From NCBI GenBank assembly GCA_015059485.1, contig SVAH01000002.1, positions 1-64,000 of the forward strand: a stretch of 64,000 nt of DNA, given 5' to 3'. Of this stretch, positions 1-7,705 are shown piece after piece (within the stretch, counting starts at the first letter, position 1; every line of letters begins with the position of its first letter). Source of the DNA: Bacillota bacterium (GTDB lineage Bacteria > Bacillota_I > Bacilli_A > RF39 > UBA660). Below the pieces are notes generated by a model. That model saw only the letters and a list, made by a program, of their open reading frames with translations, was not told the origin of the DNA and did no database searches. The translations under genes and the position numbers were made by a program.

Positions 1-29
1 TTGTCAAGTATATATTTTTATGTTATCAT
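1..29 (+). promoter_or_regulatory. Promoter of small RNA, locus copy 1
   Basis: A -35 TTGTCA at 1-6 and a -10 TATCAT at 24-29 are separated by 17 bp, near consensus for the housekeeping sigma factor. It would start a short RNA at about 36. The same arrangement (TTGTCA, 17 bp, TATTAT) recurs at 20796-20824. The complement of 2-7 reads TTGACA, so a divergent minus-strand promoter could extend left of the window, as it does in the second copy. Confidence 0.7.
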
Positions 30-35
30 TTAATT

Positions 36-127
36 AGGTGAGAAACAGATATCCAATTTGGATAGATATTTACCACCTTTTGTGGGTAAACATCTTTACT
101 CGAGTTAGAGAAAGATGTTTTTTATTT
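36..127 (+). ncRNA. Putative antitoxin-like small RNA, copy 1
   Basis: A short transcript is predicted from the promoter at 1-29. It contains a small hairpin (TATCC/GGATA, about 50-65), a second hairpin (TTTACCAC/GTGGGTAAA, 69-90) and ends in a strong terminator: AAACATCTTT at 88-97 pairs with AAAGATGTTT at 111-120, followed by T-rich sequence. No SD-led ORF is visible in it. It converges on the 26-aa peptide gene and carries the repeat at 85-97, which is complementary to the peptide mRNA leader. By analogy with par/Fst type I systems it may be the antitoxin RNA. Boundaries are estimated. Confidence 0.6.
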
Positions 128-282
128 TAACCTAGAAGTTTTATTATTATGTATAATAAAATAAAAATTATTTTATAAAGTGTTGTGTCTTTTGTATCTT
201 TCTTCATAAAACTACCGCCTTTCAATTTTAAGTAAACCAAAACCCCCAAGTAATTCTCCAAGGTTAGGCGGTAAACATCTTT
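85..282. repeat. 13-bp direct repeat pair linking sRNA and peptide leader
   Basis: GGTAAACATCTTT occurs at 85-97 and again at 270-282. Because the two transcripts run toward each other, the first copy lies in the sRNA and the second is read as its reverse complement in the peptide mRNA leader. The two RNAs can therefore form 13 consecutive base pairs. This is the topology of the DRa/DRb repeats in the pAD1 par locus. Confidence 0.75.
127..207 (-). CDS. Small hydrophobic peptide (toxin-like), 26 aa, copy 1
   Basis: A 26-residue ORF starts at ATG 207-205 and stops at 127-129, just where the convergent sRNA terminates. The N-terminus is charged (MKKDTKDTT) and is followed by one hydrophobic stretch (IIFILLYIII) and a short tail, as in type I toxin peptides of the Fst/TxpA/Ldr kind, although no specific similarity is recognised. 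The SD is AGGCGG (220-215), an unusual variant that stays complementary to the leader segment at 266-273. The peptide at 20917-21003 has the same length class, layout and surroundings, which argues that this is a real gene. Membrane action is inferred, not shown. Confidence 0.65.
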   Translation of the reverse strand: MKKDTKDTTLYKIIFILLYIIIKLLG

Positions 283-300
283 TTTCTCTGCTTCTCAATG
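208..300 (-). promoter_or_regulatory. Peptide mRNA leader with SD-sequestering stem, copy 1
   Basis: On the minus strand the leader contains TACCGCCT (273-266), which is exactly complementary over 8 nt to AGGCGGTA spanning the SD (220-213). Folding would hide the ribosome binding site. The same leader segment overlaps the sRNA target repeat (282-270). In copy 2 the stem is TACCTCC with GGAGGTA; the difference is a compensated base pair (G-C to T-A), so pairing is conserved while sequence is not. Confidence 0.6.
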
Positions 301-344
301 ACTCTATAATAGAGTCTATTTTTTCTTTTTCAAGGCTTTCGACA
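300..344 (-). promoter_or_regulatory. Peptide promoter with palindromic -10 and TGTCGAA box, copy 1
   Basis: Minus-strand -35 TTGAAA (333-328) and -10 TATTAT (311-306) are 16 bp apart. The -10 is the centre of a perfect palindrome, GACTCTATAATAGAGTC (300-316). Immediately upstream of the -35, TGTCGAA (344-338) matches the core Spo0A box. Copy 2 conserves the promoter, the palindrome (imperfectly) and the box. Regulation by Spo0A is an inference. Confidence 0.6.
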
Positions 345-379
345 AATATAGAAAAAACTAGAACTAATGCGACAAAAAA

Positions 380-399
380 ACACTTCATTTGTGAAGTGT
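380..399 (-). terminator. Terminator of the 413-1102 gene
   Basis: The perfect inverted repeat ACACTTCA TTTG TGAAGTGT is followed on the minus strand by a run of seven T (380-374). It separates the membrane protein gene from the peptide locus. Confidence 0.8.
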
Positions 400-412
400 C
401 TTTTATTTAAAA

Positions 413-1102
413 TTACTTATCTTCGCTATCACTTAAACCTTCTTTTATACCTTTTGCAATCTCTCCAGCCGCATTACCAATTGAAGGTGAAATTTGTTCA
501 ATTCCTTCTTTCGCAACAGGTATAACTTGTTGAGCTTGGAAAGCAAGTATTTCTCTTCTTTTTGCAATTAGATATACACTTAAAGAAACTATTATTCCAA
601 AAAACAATACCATTCCACCAGTTGCACAATAAGTAAACTTATAATCTTCTGATTTTGCTAAATCATAATATACTTTATAATTTGCGGTTTCTAGTTTAAA
701 TTTTTCATTTTCTAAATCTTGAATCTTAGAACTAATAGTAGAAGCTTCTCTATGACATTGATTAACAGTTGCATACCAATCAGAATCACTCATATTTAAT
801 GAATCACATTCTTGTTTTTTATTATTATATTGCTCATTTAAAGTTTCTAATTCTTTTGCTATTTCATCTAATCTAGCATTTGCAGCATTAACTTTTTCTT
901 CTGATTCTTTATATGCAGCATCATATCTCTCTTTGTTTATTCTTTCAGCTTCTTTTTTAGAAGAATTAGTTTTGATAATGCCTGTTGCAATCAATCCTCC
1001 ACCTATTAACAGCGAAATAATGAATATAATTAATGATATTCTAATTATTTTCTTTTTTGCCTGTTGGTATTTTTCTTCATTTAAATATTTCTTTTCATTC
1101 AT
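413..1102 (-). CDS. Two-TM coiled-coil membrane protein, unknown function
   Basis: The product is about 229 aa. After a lysine-rich N-terminus comes a membrane segment (about residues 20-43, IISLLIGGGLIATGI), then about 90 residues of predicted coiled coil rich in E, K, N and Q with a pair of cysteines (QECDSL, NQCHRE), then a second membrane segment (about 160-183) and a cytosolic tail (EGIEQISPSIGNAAGEIAKGI). The two segments would place the coiled coil outside the cell. The start is the ATG at 1102, 10 nt after AGGAG; an upstream in-frame TTG is only one base from that SD and is unlikely. I do not recognise the family. Confidence 0.7.
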   Translation of the reverse strand: MNEKKYLNEEKYQQAKKKIIRISLIIFIISLLIGGGLIATGIIKTNSSKKEAERINKERYDAAYKESEEKVNAANARLDEIAKELETLNEQYNNKKQECDSLNMSDSDWYATVNQCHREASTISSKIQDLENEKFKLETANYKVYYDLAKSEDYKFTYCATGGMVLFFGIIVSLSVYLIAKRREILAFQAQQVIPVAKEGIEQISPSIGNAAGEIAKGIKEGLSDSEDK

Positions 1103-1234
1103 TTTAGTCAAACTCCTTTCTTGTCACATTATATCATATATTTTAAAAAAATGCACTATACCGTAAATTTTTGTCGCGATATTAATGAGAAAATTAAATT
1201 AGTTAATCATATAACTAAGGAAAGTGTGATATAT

Positions 1235-1465
1235 ATGGAAAATGATAATATATACTATCTAATTTCTCAGAATATAAAAAAACAACGCAAATTAAAAGGT
1301 TGGACTCAAGTTAAACTTGCAATGGAAAGTAATATAAGTGTTGATTACCTAAAAAAGATTGAAACAAAAAGTGGATGTGATAAACAGTTTTCATTAGATA
1401 CAATCCAAAAAATATCTAAAGCGTTAAACATTGATATCAAAGAGCTATTTAATAAACTAGATTAA
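1235..1465 (+). CDS. Small HTH (Xre/Cro-CI type) regulator
   Basis: This 76-aa protein is essentially one HTH_3 domain: MENDNIYYLISQNIKKQRK, then LKGWTQVKLAMESNISVDYL as the helix-turn-helix, then SLDTIQKISKALNIDIKEL. It has no C-terminal domain, so it is a minimal DNA-binding protein. The start chosen is ATG 1235 with AAGGAAAG about 10 nt upstream; the open frame extends further back without an SD. It is divergent from the coiled-coil membrane protein gene and may regulate it. A bidirectional terminator follows. Confidence 0.75.
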   Translation: MENDNIYYLISQNIKKQRKLKGWTQVKLAMESNISVDYLKKIETKSGCDKQFSLDTIQKISKALNIDIKELFNKLD

Positions 1466-1469
1466 TAAT

Positions 1470-1498
1470 AAAAAGTCGATTAAATTTATCGACTTTTT
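1470..1498. terminator. Bidirectional terminator between HTH gene and pheT
   Basis: AAAAAGTCGAT and ATCGACTTTTT form a hairpin with A/T runs on both sides, serving the plus-strand HTH gene and the minus-strand pheST operon. Confidence 0.85.
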
Positions 1499-1505
1499 AT
1501 TATAA

Positions 1506-3881
1506 TTATTTATCTCTTAATTTAGCATCCAATTTTGATGTTACATCATTTGCTATTTTATTAAACACTTCCATTACTTCATCATCTGATAAAGTTCTTG
1601 ATGCATCTGAGAATATTAAGCTAAAAGCTATTGATTTTTCATCACTTCCAACATTTTCTCCAGTATAAACATCAAATACATCTATGTTGCTAAGTAATCT
1701 TCCTCCAGATTTTTTAATAATGTCTATAATTTCTTTAGCACTTACTTCTTTTTTAACAATAAATGCAATATCTTTTGTGATTTCTGGATACTTAGAAGAC
1801 TCTTTAAACTTAAGTGGCTTAATACTAAATTCATATAGTTTAGTCATAGACATTTCAGCAACATATATTTCATCTTTATAAAGTGATGGATGAACTCTAC
1901 CAATAATACCAACTTTTTGTCTATCTATTAAAATATCTGCACTAATACCTGGATGTAGTTCATCTACTTTAGATACTTCAAATGAATATCTGTTTTTAAA
2001 TCCAAGATAGTTAAGTAAGTTTTCAACTATTCCTTTTAATGTATAAAAATCTGCTTTTATGTTATTATGTGACCAATTATTTTCTATATAATTACCTTTT
2101 ATTAACATAGCAACTTTATGATCTTCTACATAGTTTTTATCGTATGTCTTAGCTATTTCGTATATTAAAATGTTATTTACTTTTCTAGCTTTATTATATT
2201 CATAATTTTCAAGTAATGAATTTAATAATGATATTCTAAGTGAAGATTTATCAGAACTCATTGGATTTGGTAAATCTAATATTTCCTTATTATCATAATT
2301 AAATTTACAAGCTTTTTCCCTAGATACTAAAGTATAATTTCTTACCTCAGACAAACCTAATGTTCTAAGACGTTTTGTTATTTCTTTTCTTATTTTTACA
2401 TCTCCAACATATACTCCTCTTTTAGTAGGAACTACAGGTAATGTATCAGATAAATTATTATATCCATAGAGTCTACCAATTTCTTCTGCTATATCAGCTT
2501 TATTAGCTTCAATATCAAGTCTTCTTCTTGGAACTGTTATAGTAAATTTATCTTTATCTAATTTATATTCAAAATCTAATTTTTCAAGTTGTTCTTCTAT
2601 ATCTTTATCTGTCATGTCCAATCCTAAAACTTTATTAAGTTCATCTTTTGTTACTTCAACAATCTTAGGACTTTTATCAACTTCATCATGTATTAATTCT
2701 CCAGATAAAACATCTGCATTTGCATATTCTTCTAATAATGATAAACATCTATCCATAGCATTAATTGTATATTCATAATTTAGACCTTTACCATATCTTT
2801 TAGAGGCTTCTGATTTCAAGTTCAATCTACTTGCAGTTTTTGTAATAGAAAATGCATCAAAGATAGCTGCTTCAATAAAAATATTTTTAGTATTATCATC
2901 TACTTCTGTATTTTCTCCACCCATAACACCCGCAATACATGTTGGCTTACTTCCATCTGTAATTACTATATCGTTTGGAGTAAGATTTCTTTCTATTTTA
3001 TCAAGTGTAATAACTTTTTCATCTTCTTTAGCATCTCTAACTAATACTTCACTACCTAGTTTATCTGCATCAAAGAAATGTGTAGGTTGTCCATATTCTA
3101 ACATTACAAAGTTAGATATATCTACTACATTATTAATTGGTCTCATACCTGCAGCAATAATTCTTTTTTTAATCCAATCTGGTGATTCTTTTATTTCTAC
3201 ATTTCTTACCATTCTTCCAATATAATATGGACATCTATCAGTTTCAACAGTTAATTTAACATAATTTTTAACATCATCATTAACTTCTGTATATTTGCTT
3301 TTTGGATATTTAACTTTTCTTCCTAATACTGTACCAATTTCATGTGCAAAACCAATATGATAGTAACAATCATTATTTCTATGTTTATGAACATCTAATT
3401 CATATAATGTATTATTACATCCAAGATATTCCATAGCATCAACACCAACTGGTGCATCTTTTGGTAGTTCTTCTATTCCTTTGTTATAGTTTTCTTCTGT
3501 TTTTTCTTCAAGTCCTAGTTCAAATAAAGCACATATCATACCATTTGATTCAACACCACGAATTTTTCCAGCTTTAATTTCAAAATTACCAGGAAGTACT
3601 GCACCAGGTAAAGCTACGATTACTTTTAAATCTTTTCTTACGTTAGGTGCTCCACATACAATTTGTATCTCTTCTTTACCAACATTAACTTTGCAAACAT
3701 GTAAGTGATCACTATCTGGATGATCGCTACATTCTATAACTTCACCTACTACTAAGTTATCAATATGATTTGTTATAACATCTTCAATATTTATACCTGC
3801 TTTAGTTATTTTTTCGGCAAGTTCTTTTAAATCCTGATCATCTATGTCTATATAATCTTTTACCCAATCAAGTGATATCAT
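1506..3881 (-). CDS. pheT: Phenylalanine--tRNA ligase beta subunit
   Basis: The 791-aa product has the full bacterial PheT layout: N-terminal EMAP-II-like tRNA-binding domain (about 40-150; DHPDSDHLHVCKVNVG), B3/B4 editing domain (YYIGRMVRNVEIKESPDWIKKR), B5 DNA-binding-like domain (about 400-475), catalytic-like core and C-terminal anticodon-binding fold (SSKYPEITKDIAFIV). Together with PheS it charges tRNA-Phe in the cytoplasm. Its ATG overlaps the pheS stop codon by one base (TAATG), so it is translationally coupled and shares the T-box control. Length is normal. Confidence 0.97.
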   Translation of the reverse strand: MISLDWVKDYIDIDDQDLKELAEKITKAGINIEDVITNHIDNLVVGEVIECSDHPDSDHLHVCKVNVGKEEIQIVCGAPNVRKDLKVIVALPGAVLPGNFEIKAGKIRGVESNGMICALFELGLEEKTEENYNKGIEELPKDAPVGVDAMEYLGCNNTLYELDVHKHRNNDCYYHIGFAHEIGTVLGRKVKYPKSKYTEVNDDVKNYVKLTVETDRCPYYIGRMVRNVEIKESPDWIKKRIIAAGMRPINNVVDISNFVMLEYGQPTHFFDADKLGSEVLVRDAKEDEKVITLDKIERNLTPNDIVITDGSKPTCIAGVMGGENTEVDDNTKNIFIEAAIFDAFSITKTASRLNLKSEASKRYGKGLNYEYTINAMDRCLSLLEEYANADVLSGELIHDEVDKSPKIVEVTKDELNKVLGLDMTDKDIEEQLEKLDFEYKLDKDKFTITVPRRRLDIEANKADIAEEIGRLYGYNNLSDTLPVVPTKRGVYVGDVKIRKEITKRLRTLGLSEVRNYTLVSREKACKFNYDNKEILDLPNPMSSDKSSLRISLLNSLLENYEYNKARKVNNILIYEIAKTYDKNYVEDHKVAMLIKGNYIENNWSHNNIKADFYTLKGIVENLLNYLGFKNRYSFEVSKVDELHPGISADILIDRQKVGIIGRVHPSLYKDEIYVAEMSMTKLYEFSIKPLKFKESSKYPEITKDIAFIVKKEVSAKEIIDIIKKSGGRLLSNIDVFDVYTGENVGSDEKSIAFSLIFSDASRTLSDDEVMEVFNKIANDVTSKLDAKLRDK

Positions 3882-4927
3882 TATATATCCTCCCTTCTAT
3901 CAAAATTAGCAGTTTCCCTTAAATCTGTATTATAGAAAGTTCTAATATCATTTATACCGTATTTTAACATCGCACATCTTTCAGCACCAAAACCAAATGC
4001 AAATCCAGACCAAATATTTGGATCATATCCGCATCCTTTTAATACATCATAATGAACAACTCCAGCTCCACCAATTGTTATCCATCCTGTATTTTTACAA
4101 ATATTACATCCTTTTCCTTTACATCCAAAACATGAAATATCCATTTCTACTGATGGCTCTGTAAATTGATAATAACTTGGTCTAAATCTAGTCACTGTAT
4201 CTTTACCAAATAATTTTTTACATATTACTGTTACTGTTCCTTTTAAATCTGATAATGAAATATCTTTATCAACTAGCAAACCTTCTATTTGTGTAAATTG
4301 ATGTGAATGAGTTGCATCATCATCATCTCTTCTATAAGCCTTACCTGGACATATGATTCTAACAGGTTCCTTTCCCTCTTTAGCTAACATAGTTCTTGCT
4401 TGTACTGGTGATGTGTGAGATCTAAGTAGCATCTCATCACCTTTAACATAAAATGTATCTTGAGCATCTCTTGCTGGATGTCCTTTTGGAAGTCCTAGAA
4501 GTTCAAAATTAAATCTATCTTCTTCTATTTCTGGGCCATCTACTACATCATATCCCATAGACATAAATACACTTTCAAAGTCTTCAATAACACTCTCAAG
4601 TATATTAGGTGCACCACACAAAATCTTTGTTGCAGGTAAACTTATATCTATTGTTTCTTTAGCAAGTTTTTCATTCAATATAGCATCTTCTAATTCTTTA
4701 TTTTTAGAATCTACTAATGATGTTATTTCTTGCTTTGTCTCATTAACTAATTTTCCAAATGTTTTTTTATCCTCAACAGACATATCTTTAAGTGATGAAA
4801 GTAAATCATTAAGTTCACTTTTTTTACCAAGATATTTTGATTTAACATTGGCAAGATCAGCTGGTTTTAAACAAGCAATTATTTCTTCTTGTGCTTTTTT
4901 TAGTATTGTTTCTAAGTTTTCTTTCAT
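3881..4927 (-). CDS. pheS: Phenylalanine--tRNA ligase alpha subunit
   Basis: The 348-aa product has an N-terminal coiled coil for tRNA binding (about 1-90) and a class II catalytic core: motif 2 is FRPSYYQFTEPSVEMD, and motif 3 near the end is FAFGFGAERCAMLKYG. It carries a Cys pair region (CFGCKGKGCNICKNTGW) typical of bacterial PheS. The start is ATG 4927 with AAAGGA 8-10 nt upstream; an open extension to 4960 runs into the T-box terminator and is not used. It is the first gene of pheST. Confidence 0.97.
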   Translation of the reverse strand: MKENLETILKKAQEEIIACLKPADLANVKSKYLGKKSELNDLLSSLKDMSVEDKKTFGKLVNETKQEITSLVDSKNKELEDAILNEKLAKETIDISLPATKILCGAPNILESVIEDFESVFMSMGYDVVDGPEIEEDRFNFELLGLPKGHPARDAQDTFYVKGDEMLLRSHTSPVQARTMLAKEGKEPVRIICPGKAYRRDDDDATHSHQFTQIEGLLVDKDISLSDLKGTVTVICKKLFGKDTVTRFRPSYYQFTEPSVEMDISCFGCKGKGCNICKNTGWITIGGAGVVHYDVLKGCGYDPNIWSGFAFGFGAERCAMLKYGINDIRTFYNTDLRETANFDRREDI

Positions 4928-4943
4928 AATATCATTCCTTTCT

Positions 4944-5181
4944 AAAATAAAAACGCCCACTTACATACGTAAGGGACGAAAAAAACTTTTTCCGCGGTAC
5001 CACCCAAATTCAAGGTTATACTTGCACTCTTTTGTAGTTTATAGCACTACCAACTTTTGAAACTCCATCTTTTGAAATTCATTTTATTAATTATCTGTTA
5101 GTAATTTCACCTGGTCTTTATACTAACTCTCTAAAAAAGATTAATAAAACTACTTAGAAAGACTTCTTCATTTCCTTCATA
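4944..5181 (-). promoter_or_regulatory. T-box riboswitch (Phe) upstream of pheST
   Basis: The minus strand contains the diagnostic T-box sequence GGGTGGTACCGCGGA (5005-4991), followed by a terminator hairpin (4978-4954; CGTCCCTTAC with GTAAGTGGGCG) and a T run. Upstream lies a Stem I region with a GAATTTC element around 5080-5074 that offers TTC, a Phe codon, as specifier. Uncharged tRNA-Phe would stabilise the antiterminator and switch on pheST. Confidence 0.93.
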
Positions 5182-5187
5182 TTTGAT

Positions 5188-5216
5188 ATTTTAACACTGA
5201 TTTATTCTAAAATCAA
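5188..5216 (-). promoter_or_regulatory. Promoter of the pheST T-box transcript
   Basis: -35 TTGATT (5216-5211) and -10 TAAAAT (5193-5188) are 17 bp apart, positioned to start the T-box leader. The -35 abuts the stop codon of the upstream gene. Confidence 0.65.
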
Positions 5217-5217
5217 G

Positions 5218-5919
5218 TTAATATTCATTTACTTCATCTATATCATTATTTAATGACTTTATTTTATTTTTTAACACTACCATATGTGGATACGCATTCA
5301 TCAAACGTTTATATAAAAATGATCTTTGCGATATTAGACTTCTTACATATTTTGTTATTTCTTCTGTTGAATCTTTTTCAACTTTTAACTTAGGTATTTT
5401 TAATCTAAACATTATATGATATGAAACCAAATTATCCATTATAAAAAATGCAATTAGTATTAAAGAAAGTGTTGAAATCGTTTGGTTAGACATTCTGTTA
5501 ATTATAGATAGAATAAAAGGATGTAAATAATAAACAACTAAACTTCCAAGTATACCAAATGGTATCATTGTTTCTAAACAAATTCTACCATTTATATTAT
5601 ATTTCCATCTTGAATAATCCCACCATCTTGCTTTAAATATTTTTTCCATAATATAACTTGTAAAGTATTCAAGTACTGAACAAATTATTATAGACATACA
5701 AAATAGTGCAAAGAAATTTTCACTAAACTTTGTTAATAAAAATATTATTAATATACAACCCCATCCATATATTGGACACCAAGGTCCAATTAAAAAACCT
5801 CTGTTAATTAATCTTTTATTTTCTATGGATTTACATGTTACTTCTAAAAACCATCCTAAAAAAGAATAGATTATAAAAAGTAGAAAAAGATATTCAAGTT
5901 TAAATAATGTTATTTTCAT
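5218..5919 (-). CDS. Putative ABC-transporter type IV-like membrane protein (PF06541 type)
   Basis: The 233-aa product opens with YSFLGWFLEVTCKSIENK and GFLIGPWCPIYGWG, the signature of the PF06541 family annotated as putative ABC transporter permease (CmpB-like). At least five membrane segments are visible, followed by a basic cytosolic tail (KTKVEKDSTEEITKYVRSLI region). No ATPase partner is adjacent, and the family's real role is not established. Start ATG has GGTGG 5 nt upstream. Confidence 0.75.
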   Translation of the reverse strand: MKITLFKLEYLFLLFIIYSFLGWFLEVTCKSIENKRLINRGFLIGPWCPIYGWGCILIIFLLTKFSENFFALFCMSIIICSVLEYFTSYIMEKIFKARWWDYSRWKYNINGRICLETMIPFGILGSLVVYYLHPFILSIINRMSNQTISTLSLILIAFFIMDNLVSYHIMFRLKIPKLKVEKDSTEEITKYVRSLISQRSFLYKRLMNAYPHMVVLKNKIKSLNNDIDEVNEY

Positions 5920-5954
5920 ACTACCACCATATCTATTATAGCATTAATTAAAAA

Positions 5955-5976
5955 AAATAGAATTAAAATTCTATTT
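5955..5976 (-). terminator. Terminator of mscL
   Basis: AAATAGAATT and AATTCTATTT form a hairpin overlapping the mscL stop region, followed on the minus strand by a T run. Confidence 0.8.
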
Positions 5977-6396
5977 CTTTTGTTTTTTTAATTCGTCTCT
6001 TATTTCTTTTAATAATTCAAGTTGTGGATCAGCTTTTACTTCTTCCTCTTCTTTTTTCTTTCCAACAGCTGCTAATTTGTTTACAAATTTAAGTAGGCAA
6101 AATAGTACAAATGCCATAATAACAAAGTTAATAACAGCTGTTATAAAATCTCCATATCTTATAACTTGCCCACCATAAATTTTTATAGTTCCACCAACTT
6201 CTGCTCCTCCAATACCGTTAATTAAAGGATTAATAAAATCATTTGTTAATGCTGTAACTATATCTCCAAAAGCTGCACCAATTATGACACCGACTGCCAT
6301 ATCCATCACATTTCCACGTAAAATGAATGATTTAAATTCTCCCATAAATCCTTTTCCATTTTTTAAGATTTTTTCTTTATTAATCTTTTTTTCCAT
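5971..6396 (-). CDS. mscL: Large-conductance mechanosensitive channel MscL
   Basis: The 141-aa product has the MscL signature: an amphipathic N-terminal helix (GFMGEFKSFILRGNVMDMAV), TM1 with VGVIIGAAFGDIVTALTNDF, a short periplasm-side loop with KIYGG, TM2 (AVINFVIMAFVLFCLLKFVN) and a charged cytoplasmic helix (QLELLKEIRDELKKQ). It releases osmolytes on hypo-osmotic shock. ATG 6396 with AGGTGAT upstream is the start; the longer open frame to 6447 has no SD. Confidence 0.95.
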   Translation of the reverse strand: MEKKINKEKILKNGKGFMGEFKSFILRGNVMDMAVGVIIGAAFGDIVTALTNDFINPLINGIGGAEVGGTIKIYGGQVIRYGDFITAVINFVIMAFVLFCLLKFVNKLAAVGKKKEEEEVKADPQLELLKEIRDELKKQKK

Positions 6397-6489
6397 CTCT
6401 ATCACCTGGCTATATTGTACGATATTTTTATTAAAATTGCAAAACAATTTAATTTTTCTATTTTAAAATTTTTAATAAATATAAATTAA

Positions 6490-6512
6490 AAATAGGCTAT
6501 TTTAGCCTATTT
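6490..6512 (-). terminator. Terminator of rlmH
   Basis: AAATAGGCTA TTT TAGCCTATTT overlaps the last codons of rlmH, with a T-rich flank on the minus strand. Confidence 0.75.
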
Positions 6513-6944
6513 ATGATATGTTTCATTATTATTTATTTTAAATGCACGATATATTTGTTCAAGTAATAAGCCTCTAAAAAATCCATGTGGAAATGTTACT
6601 CTTGAAAAACTTATACTTTTTGATGCTATTTTTTTTATATCATCATGTATTCCAATTGAACTTCCAATTACAAAGTCAATAGTACTATAATTTATAAATG
6701 TTTTATCTATTAATTCTGCAAATTTTTCACTTGTTATTAAGTCTCCATTTATATCACAAGTAATTATATAATCGTTTTTATTAATATATTTTAGTATACT
6801 ATCTCTTTCTTTTTCTAGTGAATTTTCATCTTTTATTTCAACAATTTCTAATTTATGATATTTGTTAATTCTTTTTAAATAATCATTAACTAAATCATTT
6901 AGATATTGTTCTTTTAATTTACCTGAACAAATAATTTTTATCAT
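6507..6944 (-). CDS. rlmH: 23S rRNA pseudouridine-1915 N3-methyltransferase
   Basis: The 145-aa SPOUT methyltransferase carries the SAM-binding knot sequence FVIGSSIGIHDDI and the C-terminal LLLEQIYRAFKINNNETYHK, both diagnostic of RlmH. The usual GGSxG is GSSIG here. It is about 10 residues shorter than most homologues. It methylates Psi1915 of helix 69 in 70S ribosomes. It overlaps the stop of the preceding MBL-fold gene by 4 bp (ATGA), and the walJ-rlmH pairing is common in Firmicutes. Confidence 0.93.
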   Translation of the reverse strand: MIKIICSGKLKEQYLNDLVNDYLKRINKYHKLEIVEIKDENSLEKERDSILKYINKNDYIITCDINGDLITSEKFAELIDKTFINYSTIDFVIGSSIGIHDDIKKIASKSISFSRVTFPHGFFRGLLLEQIYRAFKINNNETYHK

Positions 6945-7705
6945 ATCTCAATCACTTCTCCAACTTCATCTTGTCTTGCACATTTAATATCTTTAAAGTC
7001 TATATTATATTCTTTAAATGTATTCTTTATTGTCTCTAAAGCCTTTTCTTCCTTGTTGTTCGTTTCACTTAAATGCATTAAAACTATTTTTTTAGTTTTA
7101 TCCCCTACTAATTTACTTAGATAAAAACTAGAATCATTATTTGATAAATGTCCATTTGAACCAACTACTCGCTGCTTTAAAAACTTGGGATAAGGACCAT
7201 TCATGAGCATTTCTATATCATGATTACTTTCAAATAGATATACATTTTTATTATTCAACTTTCTAAAATTCTTTTGATTTATATATCCTGTATCTGTAAC
7301 ATAAACAATAGATTTACCGTTTTCTTCAAATATAAAGTTTCTAGTATCAGCAGCATCATGACTTGCTTTGATACAGTTAATTTTTAAACTTCCTAAATCT
7401 ATGTCATCATCAAATATAACAATTTTGTCATATTCTTTTATATCAGGAAGCATTAAAAATGTTTTTTGATTTATAAGTATAGTAGGTTTATATTTTTTAG
7501 CAAAAACAGGTAGTGCTGAAACGTGATCTTTATGATCATGACTAATTATAACATAATCAATTTCACTTGGATCTACATTTATACTTTCTAAACATTCTGT
7601 TAAATATTTAGAATTTCTACCTGCATCTACTAAAATTTTATATTCATCTGTTTCTATATATGTGGCATTTCCTTTAGAACCACTTGATAATACACAAACC
7701 TTCAT
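6941..7705 (-). CDS. MBL-fold metallohydrolase, WalJ/YycJ-like
   Basis: The 254-aa beta-lactamase-fold hydrolase has the metal motif SHDHKDH (HxHxDH) near residue 56, the distal ligands KASHDAAD and YVTDTGY, and GHLSN, as in YycJ/WalJ. WalJ is a cytoplasmic exonuclease linked to the WalRK locus and replication; here walRK is absent and the neighbours are an M23 peptidase, dnaB and rplI. Its ATG overlaps the upstream stop (TAATG) and its own stop overlaps rlmH. Confidence 0.88.
   Translation of the reverse strand: MKVCVLSSGSKGNATYIETDEYKILVDAGRNSKYLTECLESINVDPSEIDYVIISHDHKDHVSALPVFAKKYKPTILINQKTFLMLPDIKEYDKIVIFDDDIDLGSLKINCIKASHDAADTRNFIFEENGKSIVYVTDTGYINQKNFRKLNNKNVYLFESNHDIEMLMNGPYPKFLKQRVVGSNGHLSNNDSSFYLSKLVGDKTKKIVLMHLSETNNKEEKALETIKNTFKEYNIDFKDIKCARQDEVGEVIEI

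Noticed and set aside
39-120. Possible riboswitch in the leader-like region at the left end
   Set aside because: The hairpins, repeat and convergent peptide gene are explained better as a small RNA; no ligand-type core motif is recognised and the same block at 20.8 kb precedes no plus-strand gene.
933-1166. Plus-strand open frame opposite the coiled-coil membrane protein
   Set aside because: Hydrophobic antisense shadow of the minus-strand gene, no ribosome site.
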